Origin: an uncultured Opitutales bacterium
Lineage (GTDB): Bacteria; Verrucomicrobiota; Verrucomicrobiia; Opitutales; Seribacteraceae
Direction: 5' to 3'
DNA length: 64,000 nucleotides
NCBI GenBank assembly: GCA_943789375.1
Contig: CALSTX010000014.1
Span: forward strand, 1 to 64,000
Below are positions 55,443 to 64,000 of the stretch, one piece after another. Numbering within the stretch: the first letter of the stretch is position 1; each line of letters opens with the position of its first letter. The notes beneath the pieces were generated by a model, which saw only the letters and a list, made by a program, of their open reading frames with translations, made no database searches and was not told the origin of the DNA. A program made the translations under genes and the position numbers.

Positions 55443-56225
55443 ATGACCAAAGTTTTTTATTCTTCATTACTTATCCTTGTTTGCTTTCTCTTTATGAGTT
55501 GTGGAACTGCGATGCTTTCTGATGAGCATCTTGCCAAACGATCAAAAAGCCAGTTTCAGGCGATGAAGAATAAGGAAAAAATTTCAACCAATTCTTCGCA
55601 TCAGGCAATGATTGACAGAATAGGGAAAAGAATAACCGGTGTCGCCCAGGTCGATTTGCCTGGAACGGAGTGGGAATTTGTGGTTTTTCAAAAAAGTGAA
55701 CCCAATGCTTTTGCGATGCCAGGGGGTAAGGTTGGGGTAAATAGCGGATTGATTGAACTGGCGGGGGGCAATGAAGACGAAGTGGCTGCTGTCATTGGCC
55801 ACGAAATCGCCCATGTTGCATTCAGGCATAGTAATAAAAGAATGACCCAAGCCATGGGGATTGCCTTGGGTGGCGTAATTTTGAATACGGCGATGCGCAA
55901 CAAAAGCTCGACGGACCGCTTGTTGGCAGGGGGGGTATACGGTGCGGGAACAACCGTTGGTATGGCTCTCCCTTTTAGCCGATCCCAAGAGCGTGAAGCC
56001 GATCATCGCGGTCTTTTTTACTCGGCTATGGCCGGGTATGATCCACGGGCAGCTGTAAGTTTTTGGAAGAAAATGCGGGGAAGGAAAAAGCGGAAAATGC
56101 CCCAGTTTTTGTCTACCCACCCAAACCCAGGAAACCGAATAGAATTTCTCGAGTCTAATATGGATCATGCCTATGGTCTGTATGTAGAAGCAAAAAACGC
56201 TCGGGGAGAAACCCCAAATCCATGA
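55443..56225 (+). CDS. M48-family metallopeptidase lipoprotein
   Basis: A 260-residue zinc peptidase with a lipoprotein signal (lipobox FMSC). The catalytic motif is VIGHEIAHVAFRHSNKRM (HExxH), and the third ligand glutamate lies in SQEREADHRGLFYSAMAGYD. LSTHPNPGNRIEFLE is the usual family end. Similar proteins (LoiP/YcaL/BepA-like) degrade or help fold outer-membrane proteins in the periplasm. The stop overlaps the start of the M20 peptidase gene by ATGA, so the two are co-translated. Confidence 0.85.
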   Translation: MTKVFYSSLLILVCFLFMSCGTAMLSDEHLAKRSKSQFQAMKNKEKISTNSSHQAMIDRIGKRITGVAQVDLPGTEWEFVVFQKSEPNAFAMPGGKVGVNSGLIELAGGNEDEVAAVIGHEIAHVAFRHSNKRMTQAMGIALGGVILNTAMRNKSSTDRLLAGGVYGAGTTVGMALPFSRSQEREADHRGLFYSAMAGYDPRAAVSFWKKMRGRKKRKMPQFLSTHPNPGNRIEFLESNMDHAYGLYVEAKNARGETPNP

Positions 56226-57598
56226 ACTCAATTTTAGAAAACCCCCAGCAGGCTTTATCCCAATATGTTTCTTTTCCCAGTGTCTCTGCAGATTCCAGTT
56301 ACGCGGAGGGAATCGTCGGTGCTCGTGACTTTGCCTGCGCTCGACTGCGTGAACTAGGCTTTGATGTCAACTTGGTGGACACCCCGATAAATCCCATTAT
56401 TTTAGCTACACGGGGTGACCCATCCTGGCCAAAGCTGGTTATTTACGGTCACTACGATGTGCAACCTCCAGATCCTTTGGATTTATGGACTAGCAAGCCA
56501 TTTGAAGCGGAGGAAAGAAATGGGAGGCTTTACGGCCGGGGTGCTGCGGATAACAAAGGACCACAGATTGTGCACATGGCGGCTTTACATCGAGCTTTAA
56601 AGAAAAACCCAAACCTGCGCCTTCACATTACTTATTTAATTGAAGGTGAGGAAGAAATTGGGAGCCCGAGTTTTCGAGGGTTTTTGGAAGGTCATAAGGA
56701 AAGCTTGGCAGGAGATTTGTTGTTGGTTTCGGATACGGGCAGTCCAGGCCCTGAGCAATTGGCTGTGACCACTGGTTTACGAGGCTTAACTGCCCTTGAG
56801 GTTCGGGTTTTTGGCCCCAAGCAGGACTTGCACTCCGGAGTTCATGGTGGTGCCTTGCTGAACCCATTACAGGCACTGATGAGGATTTGCTCTCGCATGC
56901 ATGACGAGCAGGGAACGGTACAGGTTCCGGGGTTTTATGATGCAGTCCTGCAACCGGAGGATTGGGAACGTCAAGAATTAGCTAAACTGCCAATTTCGGA
57001 AAATGACTATGCGGAGTTTTTGGGAATAAAAGATTTTTTTGCTCCTCCCGGTTACAGTCCACTTGAAGCCATCCGGTTTTGTCCAACGCTTGAATTTAAT
57101 GGCATTGGCGGGGGGTATCAGGGAGAGGGATCTAAGACCGTTATTCCGGCTGAAGCATTTGTGAAAATTACTTGTCGTTTAGTGCCCGACCAAAGCGAGG
57201 AAGATATCGCAGAAAAAGTGCGTCACTTTATTCAAAAATCTTGCCCATCTTCGGTTCGTGTAGAAGTTGACATAAAGGGTGGGGGTAATCCCTATGTTGT
57301 CATTCCCCCCAATAAACCGGGTTCTTCAGGGAAGGAGTCAGACTTGGTCAAGAAAGCATTTCCATTAGTCGAGAATTGCGTAGAGTCCTCGTTTGGAAGT
57401 ATGCCATTGTATTTGAGGGAAGGTGGAAGTATTCCCATTATTCGAGATCTGAAAGAAGTGGCAGGTTTGGATGCCTTAATGCTTGGTCTTTTTACCAATG
57501 AAGATAACTTACATGCACCTGACGAAAGTTTTCATTTGGGGATTTTTGATAAAGCCATCGACACCTTTACAGAATTTTTTGAAAAGCTTGGCAATTGA
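56222..57598 (+). CDS. M20-family dipeptidase
   Basis: A 458-residue cytoplasmic zinc peptidase. Metal and catalytic motifs are visible: YGHYDVQPPDPLDLWTSKPF, GRGAADNKGP, LIEGEEEIGSPSF and VSDTG, with a dimerisation-domain histidine in DLHSGVHGG. It fits the M20 dipeptidase/CNDP-like group (length about 450). Coupled to the M48 lipoprotein gene by a four-base overlap. Confidence 0.88.
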   Translation: MNSILENPQQALSQYVSFPSVSADSSYAEGIVGARDFACARLRELGFDVNLVDTPINPIILATRGDPSWPKLVIYGHYDVQPPDPLDLWTSKPFEAEERNGRLYGRGAADNKGPQIVHMAALHRALKKNPNLRLHITYLIEGEEEIGSPSFRGFLEGHKESLAGDLLLVSDTGSPGPEQLAVTTGLRGLTALEVRVFGPKQDLHSGVHGGALLNPLQALMRICSRMHDEQGTVQVPGFYDAVLQPEDWERQELAKLPISENDYAEFLGIKDFFAPPGYSPLEAIRFCPTLEFNGIGGGYQGEGSKTVIPAEAFVKITCRLVPDQSEEDIAEKVRHFIQKSCPSSVRVEVDIKGGGNPYVVIPPNKPGSSGKESDLVKKAFPLVENCVESSFGSMPLYLREGGSIPIIRDLKEVAGLDALMLGLFTNEDNLHAPDESFHLGIFDKAIDTFTEFFEKLGN

Positions 57599-57632
57599 TT
57601 CGGCATTCACCGAATTTTTAAAAGTGGGGTTA

Positions 57633-58247
57633 CTATGAATCCCCTTTGGTAACCACAAAAGAAGCTCTTCTGTCCAGTTTTGCCTGGGAGCCTGCTGCGT
57701 TGGGAATGGCAGATTCGTCGCCAATGGAAACTGTTTCAATCCGTCGAATGTCTGCCCCCAGTTCAACCAGGTATTGTTTTACAGAATTAGCTCTTCTTTC
57801 CCCCAAAGCCTTGTTGTAAGCAGGTGTTCCTTTCCAGTCACAATAACCTTCGATAAGAATGCGAGCTTCCGGGTTTGTCATAATAAATTCAGCGATCTCA
57901 ACAAGCTTGGTTCTTTCATCTGCTACAATATTGTATTGATCAAAACCGAAGAAAATTGGATCGAAAGGTCGGATAACATTTAACGGGTCGCTAAAAGCTT
58001 CCAAGGCAGGATCCCGCGGGGCAAGAGGATCAGTAAATCCAAGTTGGTTGGAATCTAAAGCCGAGCCTGCCGGTGAAAAATCATCATCCACACTGTTGGG
58101 ACCGCGACTGGGATCAGAAAATTCTGAAGTAGCAATCTCTTCTGTGCCTCGGTTGAGGGAACTTTCAGGATCTGCTTTCTTGGAGCAGGATGATAGAAAA
58201 GCTAGAACAAGAAATGTAGATAGCAGGCTAGCGGTAATTCTAGGCAT
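57633..58247 (-). CDS. OmpA/Pal-like peptidoglycan-associated lipoprotein, copy 2
   Basis: A 204-residue lipoprotein (lipobox LSSC) with a proline- and acid-rich linker and a C-terminal OmpA-like domain (PIFFGFDQYNIVADERTKL, ILIEGYCDWKGTPAYNKALG, RRANSVKQYLVELG). It anchors the outer membrane to peptidoglycan. It follows its paralogue (58250-58858) by two bases, and the two share most of the OmpA domain, so a tandem duplication is evident. Confidence 0.85.
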   Translation of the reverse strand: MPRITASLLSTFLVLAFLSSCSKKADPESSLNRGTEEIATSEFSDPSRGPNSVDDDFSPAGSALDSNQLGFTDPLAPRDPALEAFSDPLNVIRPFDPIFFGFDQYNIVADERTKLVEIAEFIMTNPEARILIEGYCDWKGTPAYNKALGERRANSVKQYLVELGADIRRIETVSIGDESAIPNAAGSQAKLDRRASFVVTKGDS

Positions 58248-58249
58248 CT

Positions 58250-58858
58250 TTAGGAATCCCGAAGGACAAGAAAACGGGCTTTTCTTTCCATCCCTGCTGT
58301 GCTCGGGTCAGCGTTGGGGGTCGATTGTTCATCGCCCACCGAAAGTACTTCAATACGATTTATATCAATCCCTAAGTCGACAAGGTAGTCTCGTACACTG
58401 GATGCTCTCCGGTCACCAAGTGATTTATTGTAGGCGGGGGTACCTTTCCAATCACAATAGCCTTCTACGAGAATACGAGCGTCAAGGTTGGATTCTAAGT
58501 AGGAAGCAACATCTTGCAGTTTGAGCCTTTCATCGGATCCAATACCATATTGGTCGAAGCCAAAATAAATAGGCTCAAAGGGAGACTCCGCACTGGCCAA
58601 GGCATTAGAATCAGACCATACAGAGTCCTGCTGTAGTAATTCACCAGATCCATCCAATCCCGAAATGGTTGCACCAAGTGGAGAGAGCTCTTCTTCTCCG
58701 CTTGCCAAGTTTCCATCTTCTACAGATCCCACAAAAGAACCTCTGTCAGTTCCTTTAATAAGTGCAGTATCTTCTGGTGAAGGTCCTGCATTTTTCGAGC
58801 AACCCGAATAGATGACTGCCAACACAATCAAGCCTGTTTTCCACAACCAATTCTTCAT
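58250..58858 (-). CDS. OmpA/Pal-like peptidoglycan-associated lipoprotein, copy 1
   Basis: A 202-residue lipoprotein (lipobox YSGC) with a variable linker and an OmpA-like domain (PIYFGFDQYGIGSDERLKL, ILVEGYCDWKGTPAYNKSLG, RRASSVRDYLVDLGID). It is the upstream member of the tandem pair. No tol genes are in this window. The linkers differ strongly while the domains are alike, as expected for duplicated Pal proteins. Confidence 0.85.
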   Translation of the reverse strand: MKNWLWKTGLIVLAVIYSGCSKNAGPSPEDTALIKGTDRGSFVGSVEDGNLASGEEELSPLGATISGLDGSGELLQQDSVWSDSNALASAESPFEPIYFGFDQYGIGSDERLKLQDVASYLESNLDARILVEGYCDWKGTPAYNKSLGDRRASSVRDYLVDLGIDINRIEVLSVGDEQSTPNADPSTAGMERKARFLVLRDS

Positions 58859-58962
58859 AACAATATTCCCACTTTTAATTTTTACAGATCAAATTCCCAT
58901 ATTTGATCACCAATATACGATTTTTCTTGCGCACGGTGATGGGTTCGTCAATGGGAAAATAA

Positions 58963-59781
58963 TTGAAAGACACAAAATACTTCTTAGTCGATAATGGATC
59001 GCTCAATCCCGAGGCAACGGTTAACCTCAGGAATATAGCCAAAACATTGGCATCCAAGACCGATTTACCTATCCGACCAGTGGGACTTATGCATTCCCAT
59101 AAAGTTGAGATTCACAAGCTTGGAGGGACGCAAGCGGAAACCATGGATTTTCTTTTTCAATCCGATGAACCCTCGGAGTGGGAAGATGTGGTGATGATTC
59201 CGTTGTTTTTTGGTCCTAGCCTTGCGATTACGGACTGGCTTCCCAAAAAATTACAAGCGTGGCAAGCTGAAGATACTTCTCGGTCTTTTCGTATTCTGGA
59301 ATGCTTGCACCAGCCAGGCGATGATCGAATAGCCCGTGCTCTTGTTGAGCGTATATCGGAAACGATTTTAGCCAGAAATTTTAGGAAGCCTTTGGTTGCC
59401 CTTGTGGATCATGGCACTCCTCTCCGGTCAGTAAATCAAATTAGGGAAGAGATCGGGCAACAGGTGAAAGTCTTGCTTTCGGGTCAGGTGACAGCTTTTT
59501 CAACATGCTCGATGGAAAGGCGTGATGGACCTGAGTATGATTTTAATGATCCGCTTTTAGAGAGTGTTCTCAGTGATTGGTCTGTTCGGTACACGGAAGA
59601 CATTGTGCTTGCCCAACTTTTCTTATCCCCGGGCCGCCACGCAGGAAAAGGTGGGGATCTGGAAGAAATTTGTTCCCCGTTTTCCAAATCTGTTGCCCGT
59701 ACCGAGCTTTTAGGCCAACACCCATATATATTGGACATTCTGGTCCAAAGATTAAAGGACTTGGAAAAAGGGAAGCCCTGA
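58963..59781 (+). CDS. CbiX/SirB-like chelatase family protein
   Basis: A 272-residue two-domain protein of the CbiX/SirB type, which in other bacteria inserts cobalt or iron into sirohydrochlorin. The N-terminal domain has YFLVDNGSLNPEATVNL, in which asparagine replaces the usual histidine of HGS. The C-terminal domain retains it (LVALVDHGTPLRSVNQI). VVMIPLFFGPS and LAQLFLSPGRHAGKGGDLEE fit the family. The start is probably a TTG at 58963. No other tetrapyrrole genes are close, so the metal and substrate remain open. Confidence 0.72.
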   Translation: MKDTKYFLVDNGSLNPEATVNLRNIAKTLASKTDLPIRPVGLMHSHKVEIHKLGGTQAETMDFLFQSDEPSEWEDVVMIPLFFGPSLAITDWLPKKLQAWQAEDTSRSFRILECLHQPGDDRIARALVERISETILARNFRKPLVALVDHGTPLRSVNQIREEIGQQVKVLLSGQVTAFSTCSMERRDGPEYDFNDPLLESVLSDWSVRYTEDIVLAQLFLSPGRHAGKGGDLEEICSPFSKSVARTELLGQHPYILDILVQRLKDLEKGKP

Positions 59782-59785
59782 TTTT

Positions 59786-60676
59786 TTATTGAAAACTGGT
59801 TAGCCAAATACCGATGATGAGTAGGCTCGCACCCAACCCTCTTCTCATAAAAGTGGAGGTAGATAGTGAGCTTTCAGAAAGCATCATTTTTTTCCCAAAC
59901 CAAGCAATTAATAGCACGGCCCACAATCCGCGGCAGGCATAGAAAATATTTGCTTCCGTTGGCACATGGTACAGACCAATCGCCATTGACATCAATATAG
60001 CTTGGCCTCCCATTGGGATTGCAGATGCCCACATCCAACGGTCTGCTTTTTTTCTGAACTTTAGAAAATTGCCTTCGGTATATGGAATCAGGAAAAGTGA
60101 AAAAAGGCCCACCGATCCAAAAATAAAAAAGAGAACATTAACCGGATTTGATTGATGAGTGAAGAAGGGGACCAAGGAATCAAGTAGCCCAAAAGTTGCC
60201 GCGGTTGCAAGAGCAAGAAAAAGTCCAGTCCATGAAAGAGTGGAGTTTTTCGAAGGCCAGCACAGTAAGGCGACGGCCAAGGCTGAAAGTCCGCATGCCA
60301 CCCAAGTTTCCCACGATACTTCTCCTTCTGATAATCCATGCAGTACGATAAAGGCTGCTACAAAAATTGGTTTGGAGCCCATGATAGGGGTGATTAAACT
60401 GGCTTCTCCATTTTTTAAGGCAAGGAAGCAAAAAAACTGTCCCAAAAAAAAGAGGAGTCCGAGGCAGGCACCTGTTTGCATATCATGAAATTGAATGGTC
60501 TCCCCGGCAAGCAGAGGGTAGGGAAGAAAGCACATCGACATAAAAATATTGGAATACACCAAAGAACGAATGGTTCCGGCCCCGAGCTCTAAAGCTTTTT
60601 TACAAAGCACGGCACTGCATGCATAGAATAACCCAGCAGCAAGGGCGAGCAGTAGAGGTATGTATTCAGTTTCCAA
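59786..60676 (-). CDS. EamA-family (DMT) membrane transporter
   Basis: A 296-residue inner-membrane protein with about ten hydrophobic helices in two EamA halves (LALAAGLFYACSAVLCKKAL and LFLALATAATFGLLDSL). The drug/metabolite transporter superfamily exports or imports metabolites; the substrate is not predictable. The start appears to be a TTG at 60676, since no ATG lies near the expected N-terminus. It converges with the CbiX-like gene (four bases apart). Confidence 0.78.
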   Translation of the reverse strand: METEYIPLLLALAAGLFYACSAVLCKKALELGAGTIRSLVYSNIFMSMCFLPYPLLAGETIQFHDMQTGACLGLLFFLGQFFCFLALKNGEASLITPIMGSKPIFVAAFIVLHGLSEGEVSWETWVACGLSALAVALLCWPSKNSTLSWTGLFLALATAATFGLLDSLVPFFTHQSNPVNVLFFIFGSVGLFSLFLIPYTEGNFLKFRKKADRWMWASAIPMGGQAILMSMAIGLYHVPTEANIFYACRGLWAVLLIAWFGKKMMLSESSLSTSTFMRRGLGASLLIIGIWLTSFQ

Positions 60677-60870
60677 TAAAAATAAAAAGTTAGCCGAAAT
60701 GGTATATCCAAAAGTAAAAAATTAGAACTAAACAATAGATATACTGTCGGTATACCTAATTTGCATTAATCATTTTTCCAACTGCTATGTTCCAGAACTT
60801 TGAAACTTTTCTTAAACCAAACGGTTCTAATAGCTGGAAAACACATGCGTTATCTATTTACATAGGCAAT

Positions 60871-61830
60871 ATGAATAAAGGTTTTATTTTTTGGAGCTTT
60901 CTTCCTTTGTCGTTTCACTTTTCTTTAGTTGGAGTCGTAGATTTTGAAAAAGAAGTTTGGCCCATTCTTCAAGACAGGTGTGTGGAGTGTCATCGTGCGC
61001 CTTATGAGCAGGCAGGGAGATTAAAGTATCCAAAAGCTGGTCTCAGGTTGGATGGTGCTGCTCACATTATGCAGGGTAGTGATGATGGTGCTGTGATCTC
61101 TGTGGATCATCCGAGTCAGAGCTCCTTGTACACCCGCGTAATTTTGCCTTTCGATGACGATGATCATATGCCCCCAAAAGGAGAACCTCTGACCAAAGGG
61201 CAGCAAGAGACCTTTCGGAAATGGATTGCCCAAGGCGTTGACTTTGGTTCTTGGGTAGGGGCGACAGATGGACTGGATAAATTATCCAAAAGAGAGCTGG
61301 AGCAAGAGAAATACACGCCCAAGCATATTACTTTTTATCAAGACTTAGCTATGGGGATGGAGGCATTGCCTGATGCCTTTGTTGATCGCCTGGAGGAAGC
61401 CACCAGCCTGCTTATTCGCCCTATTGGAATCGGCAGTCCCTTATTGGAAGTTCGGATTGTTTCGTCGGGCACAAAATGTAATACGCAGACCTTGAAAAAA
61501 TTGGCACCTCTTAGCGAGCATTTGGTGAAACTTGATTTACGTGGGGCTGATTTGTCAAGCGAGGGCTGTTCTCTTCTCGCAGAATTTAGCCAAGTAACCC
61601 ACCTCAATCTACGTCAAAGTACGGTGACAGATGAGGGGGTAAAAATTTTGGCGGGTATGAGTAATCTCATGAGCTTAAATCTTTCGAGTACTCAAGTTAC
61701 AGATTATGGCGTCGGTTCTCTCCTACGCCTCGAAAAGTTAAAGAGCCTACACCTTTGGGGGAGTCAAATTTCTCAGGACAGGGTACAGTTTTTAAAAAAT
61801 CGATTAAAGACCGTAAGCATTACACCTTAA
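60871..61830 (+). CDS. Planctomycete-type cytochrome c (PSCyt1) with leucine-rich repeats
   Basis: With the start at ATG 60871 (MNKGFIFWSFLPLSFHFS) the 319-residue protein has a good signal peptide; an ATG at 60787 would hide it behind 28 residues. Residues about 23-125 are a Planctomycete cytochrome C domain with one haem site CVECH and DDDDHMPPKGEPLTKGQQ. The C-terminal 130 residues have four to five leucine-rich repeats (VTHLNLRQSTVTDEGVKIL, MSLNLSSTQVTDYGVGSLL). It is a probable periplasmic redox or binding protein; the partner is unknown. Confidence 0.82.
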   Translation: MNKGFIFWSFLPLSFHFSLVGVVDFEKEVWPILQDRCVECHRAPYEQAGRLKYPKAGLRLDGAAHIMQGSDDGAVISVDHPSQSSLYTRVILPFDDDDHMPPKGEPLTKGQQETFRKWIAQGVDFGSWVGATDGLDKLSKRELEQEKYTPKHITFYQDLAMGMEALPDAFVDRLEEATSLLIRPIGIGSPLLEVRIVSSGTKCNTQTLKKLAPLSEHLVKLDLRGADLSSEGCSLLAEFSQVTHLNLRQSTVTDEGVKILAGMSNLMSLNLSSTQVTDYGVGSLLRLEKLKSLHLWGSQISQDRVQFLKNRLKTVSITP

Positions 61831-61848
61831 GATGGATCCTTTCGTCGG

Positions 61849-63045
61849 TTAATTGCTTAGTTTCCAAAGTTTATTATCGGAGCGGACAAGGATGGCATTT
61901 TGGGTGATCGCGGGAGAGCAAAGGATGGTTGCATCCAGATCAACGGTGTGGATGACCTCAGGTTTTTCGGAGAGGAGGTTAACCACCTGGCCAAGCCCAT
62001 TTTCACTAAAAACATAGAGATGTTCTTCCGTGATTAACGGGGAGCTGCTAATCGGCCCTTTAAGGCGCAACCTCCATTTAATTTTCCCCGTCTTGACCGA
62101 TGCACAGCTTAATACATTCGCATTATTGATGACATAGAGGGAACCACGATGACAGGAAGGGCTTCCCGTGCCAGGCTTTAATTTGTTGTCCTCCCAAATT
62201 TGGCGAAAGTTTTGGAGGTTATCATCAAGCTGAAGAGCGGTGATCCCATTCGATGGAACCAAAATAATTCCTTGTTCTGCCCAGGCACTTGAAGGAATAG
62301 TTGAGGCTCCCTCCTGATACTCCCACACGGTTTCTCCAGTCCTGGGTTCTATGGCGGTCATTCCTTCTTTAGACTGTAAGCCTACCAGGGCCTGTCCCTT
62401 TTTTGTCATGATTACGGGAGATGTCCAATTGGCACTTTTGGGGCGTTGTTTTTTCCATACAGTTATTCCGTTTGTAAGATCCAAGCCGAAGGTAAAAGAG
62501 TCCGCATCATTTTCAACCTGGGCAATGGCTACCCCGTTTACAATCACAGGAGATGAGGACATACCCAGCCCATTGGCAATATTTGGATGGTCAAAAGTAA
62601 GGCCCCGCACCCACTTTAAGTTTCCAGCGAGATCGAGACAAAAAATATCATTCGATGAGAATTGAGCAATTATAACCTTCTCATCACTCGCCAGGGTGGA
62701 AGCAGCCACACATGTCTTTTTGTGACAAACCGTTCGGCCTGTAGCCTTAAAAGTTCTCTGCCATTGCTGGAGTCCATCGATTGAAGAGTATGCCAGAATG
62801 TGCAGGTCTTCTTGGTATGGTCCACTTGAAGCGGTTAGATAGATTGTATCCCCTATGACAATCGGGCTGGATAAGCCTCTGCCCGGAATATCTTGTGCCC
62901 AACTCTTTTGTCCCGTGATTTTAAGCTTTGCCGGTATGGAAAGATCTGATGACCCATTTCCCGCACTGCCTCGAAAGCATAACCAATCCGCCTGAGCAGA
63001 CAAAAGGGAGAGGGAAAGAAAAAGTAGATTACATATGATTTTCAT
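61849..63045 (-). CDS. Secreted PQQ-type beta-propeller protein
   Basis: A 398-residue protein with a signal peptide (about 1-19, ending AQAD). It opens with WLCFRGSAGNGSS, the usual beginning of Planctomycete/Verrucomicrobia outer propellers. Repeats of the PQQ type follow, such as SSPIVIGDTIYLTAS, NLKWVRGLTFDHPN, GITVWKKQRPKSANWTSPVI and KIKWRLRLKGPISSSPLI. It is unlikely to be a PQQ enzyme itself; these propellers often serve as binding scaffolds like BamB. It is 20 bases downstream of the HEAT-like gene on the same strand. Confidence 0.82.
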   Translation of the reverse strand: MKIICNLLFLSLSLLSAQADWLCFRGSAGNGSSDLSIPAKLKITGQKSWAQDIPGRGLSSPIVIGDTIYLTASSGPYQEDLHILAYSSIDGLQQWQRTFKATGRTVCHKKTCVAASTLASDEKVIIAQFSSNDIFCLDLAGNLKWVRGLTFDHPNIANGLGMSSSPVIVNGVAIAQVENDADSFTFGLDLTNGITVWKKQRPKSANWTSPVIMTKKGQALVGLQSKEGMTAIEPRTGETVWEYQEGASTIPSSAWAEQGIILVPSNGITALQLDDNLQNFRQIWEDNKLKPGTGSPSCHRGSLYVINNANVLSCASVKTGKIKWRLRLKGPISSSPLITEEHLYVFSENGLGQVVNLLSEKPEVIHTVDLDATILCSPAITQNAILVRSDNKLWKLSN

Positions 63046-63065
63046 GATCCTTTATAGTGATCGGT

Positions 63066-64000
63066 TTAATCGGTTGAGACTTCTTCGATGACTTGCCCGG
63101 ATGAGTCGGTAACCCGAAAGCAAAACTCCCAGTTTTTTGTCCATGGTTGGGTCTGTTCGTTTTGACAGATTTTTAGAAGTATTTGGTTTTCTCCCTTTTG
63201 TAATGTTCCGTCGATAAGGAATTGGTCCACTCGTGTGCCTCCACGGTGATATTCATCCCGCGCAAAAAGTAATTCCTGGTTTACCCATATCTTCCAGGCA
63301 TTTTTGGACCCAAGCCGAAATTGTACTTTTTGATTTTTTGCAGAATAAAAAGAGGTTTTAGCATAGGCTACAACCTCTTTGAGTTCCCCATAGTGTTTAT
63401 TTATATCGAGCAGACCAAGACGATCACTGGAGGAAAAAGAGCTCCATTGGATTTGGCTTTTTTTTCCTTGGTAAGAATCTTTACGGTGGGCTTCGGATTC
63501 GGGCTCGTAGGCTTGGTTGAAACCTTTTCGTTCAGTATTGTCAAAGGGGCCGAGCATATCCCACTTAGTTTTAAAACCTAGCAATGTAACAAGATTTATT
63601 TCCTGCCCACGACTTTTTAGGGCCTCACTTGCTTCTTGGATCTGGTCAACATCCCGGGCATTTTTCAGTGCTTTTTGAAAAAGTAAAACGGCCTGCTTTT
63701 GCAGGGACGAGTTCTCCGCATCTTCGAGGATCACATCAATCGCTTCTCTGCGCAGAGAGGGCTCGGGGTCAGTCAAAAAAGATGAAAGTAAAGACATGGC
63801 AGCAGCGGGACGACTTCTCCGAAGAATTTCAAAGGCGGCACGCCTAGAGCTTCCTTGGTTTTTTTTGTCCTCGATAAAGGCTTTTACTTGATCCTCCGGG
63901 AAAGAAAGGGTGTCAGAAGAATGGATGATTTTTGCGATGGCACCCCGAATCCAATTGTCTCCCACCGGATTTGCTTGGTTCATAGCATGGAGTAATGAGG
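63066..64000 (-). CDS. HEAT-like repeat protein, N-terminus beyond right edge
   Basis: The reading frame is open to the last base of the window (residues SLLHA precede the first internal Met at 63983), so this is the C-terminal part of a longer gene. The visible part has HEAT-like helices (SRRAAFEILRRSRPAAAMSL, DPEPSLRREAIDVILEDAEN). A C-terminal beta domain follows (WDMLGPFDNTERKGFNQAY, KVQFRLGSKNAWKIWVNQEL), resembling those of secreted Planctomycete/Verrucomicrobia proteins. Its function is unknown. It is likely co-transcribed with the PQQ propeller gene. Confidence 0.65.
   Translation of the reverse strand, partial: SLLHAMNQANPVGDNWIRGAIAKIIHSSDTLSFPEDQVKAFIEDKKNQGSSRRAAFEILRRSRPAAAMSLLSSFLTDPEPSLRREAIDVILEDAENSSLQKQAVLLFQKALKNARDVDQIQEASEALKSRGQEINLVTLLGFKTKWDMLGPFDNTERKGFNQAYEPESEAHRKDSYQGKKSQIQWSSFSSSDRLGLLDINKHYGELKEVVAYAKTSFYSAKNQKVQFRLGSKNAWKIWVNQELLFARDEYHRGGTRVDQFLIDGTLQKGENQILLKICQNEQTQPWTKNWEFCFRVTDSSGQVIEEVSTD

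Overview
The window looks like a chromosomal piece of a marine-type Verrucomicrobiota bacterium, most likely Opitutae/Puniceicoccales. This is inferred from gene content: a ThuA-like secreted protein, a Planctomycete-type cytochrome c fused to leucine-rich repeats, a secreted PQQ-type beta-propeller, tandem Pal/OmpA lipoproteins, and a giant LamG/FN3/Ig-like protein carrying the YLAHKWGL signature. No rRNA is present to confirm it. By eye, the first 24.4 kb is richer in G+C than the rest.

Region 1 (1-24416, minus strand) is one giant secreted-protein locus. It starts with a signal peptide at 24416 and runs off the left edge, so it would encode more than 8,100 residues. It is built from LamG/concanavalin-A-like modules, fibronectin-III domains, He_PIG and bacterial Ig-like modules, an MBG-like domain, two DUF2341 units and a large glycine-rich block. 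Its reading frame is broken at least 25 times, so it appears as about 20 overlapping ORF fragments. The most unusual feature is architectural. A lectin-like module of about 200-250 residues (opening with LWLDA, closing with YLAHKWGL...HPYK) occurs 14 times, and many copies sit inside other domains, splitting FN3, LamG, MBG and glycine-rich hosts whose second halves resume afterwards.

Region 2 (24417-24987) is AT-rich and apparently non-coding.

Region 3 (24988-64000) is ordinary, compact chromosome. It holds a YwqK-like lipoprotein, a nucleoside-symporter-type MFS transporter (frameshifted near its C-terminus), a fatty-acid desaturase, a ThuA-like protein, a histidine phosphatase, a metallophosphoesterase, tgt (zinc-site cysteines replaced), a C-type lectin, tRNA-Pro(GGG), a 3-hydroxyisobutyrate-dehydrogenase-like enzyme, a UDP-glucuronate decarboxylase, secA (one frameshift), rsmA, trpC, mazG, a YgjP-like peptidase and a large ankyrin protein. 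These are followed by a ribE/uracil-DNA-glycosylase/thiamine-pyrophosphokinase operon, a terminator, a YHS-type protein, a DksA-like protein, a zinc alcohol dehydrogenase, a CPA2 antiporter, an apaG/beta-CASP nuclease/rph operon, purH, an M48 lipoprotein plus M20 peptidase pair, two Pal-like lipoproteins, a CbiX-like protein, an EamA exporter, the cytochrome-LRR protein, a PQQ propeller and a HEAT-like protein cut by the right edge.

Most of region 3 is housekeeping: translation and RNA processing (tgt, rsmA, rph, beta-CASP, DksA-like), secretion (secA), biosynthesis (trpC, ribE, thiamine kinase, purH) and nucleotide or DNA hygiene (mazG, UDG). No CRISPR array, prophage, insertion sequence or recognisable defence system was seen.
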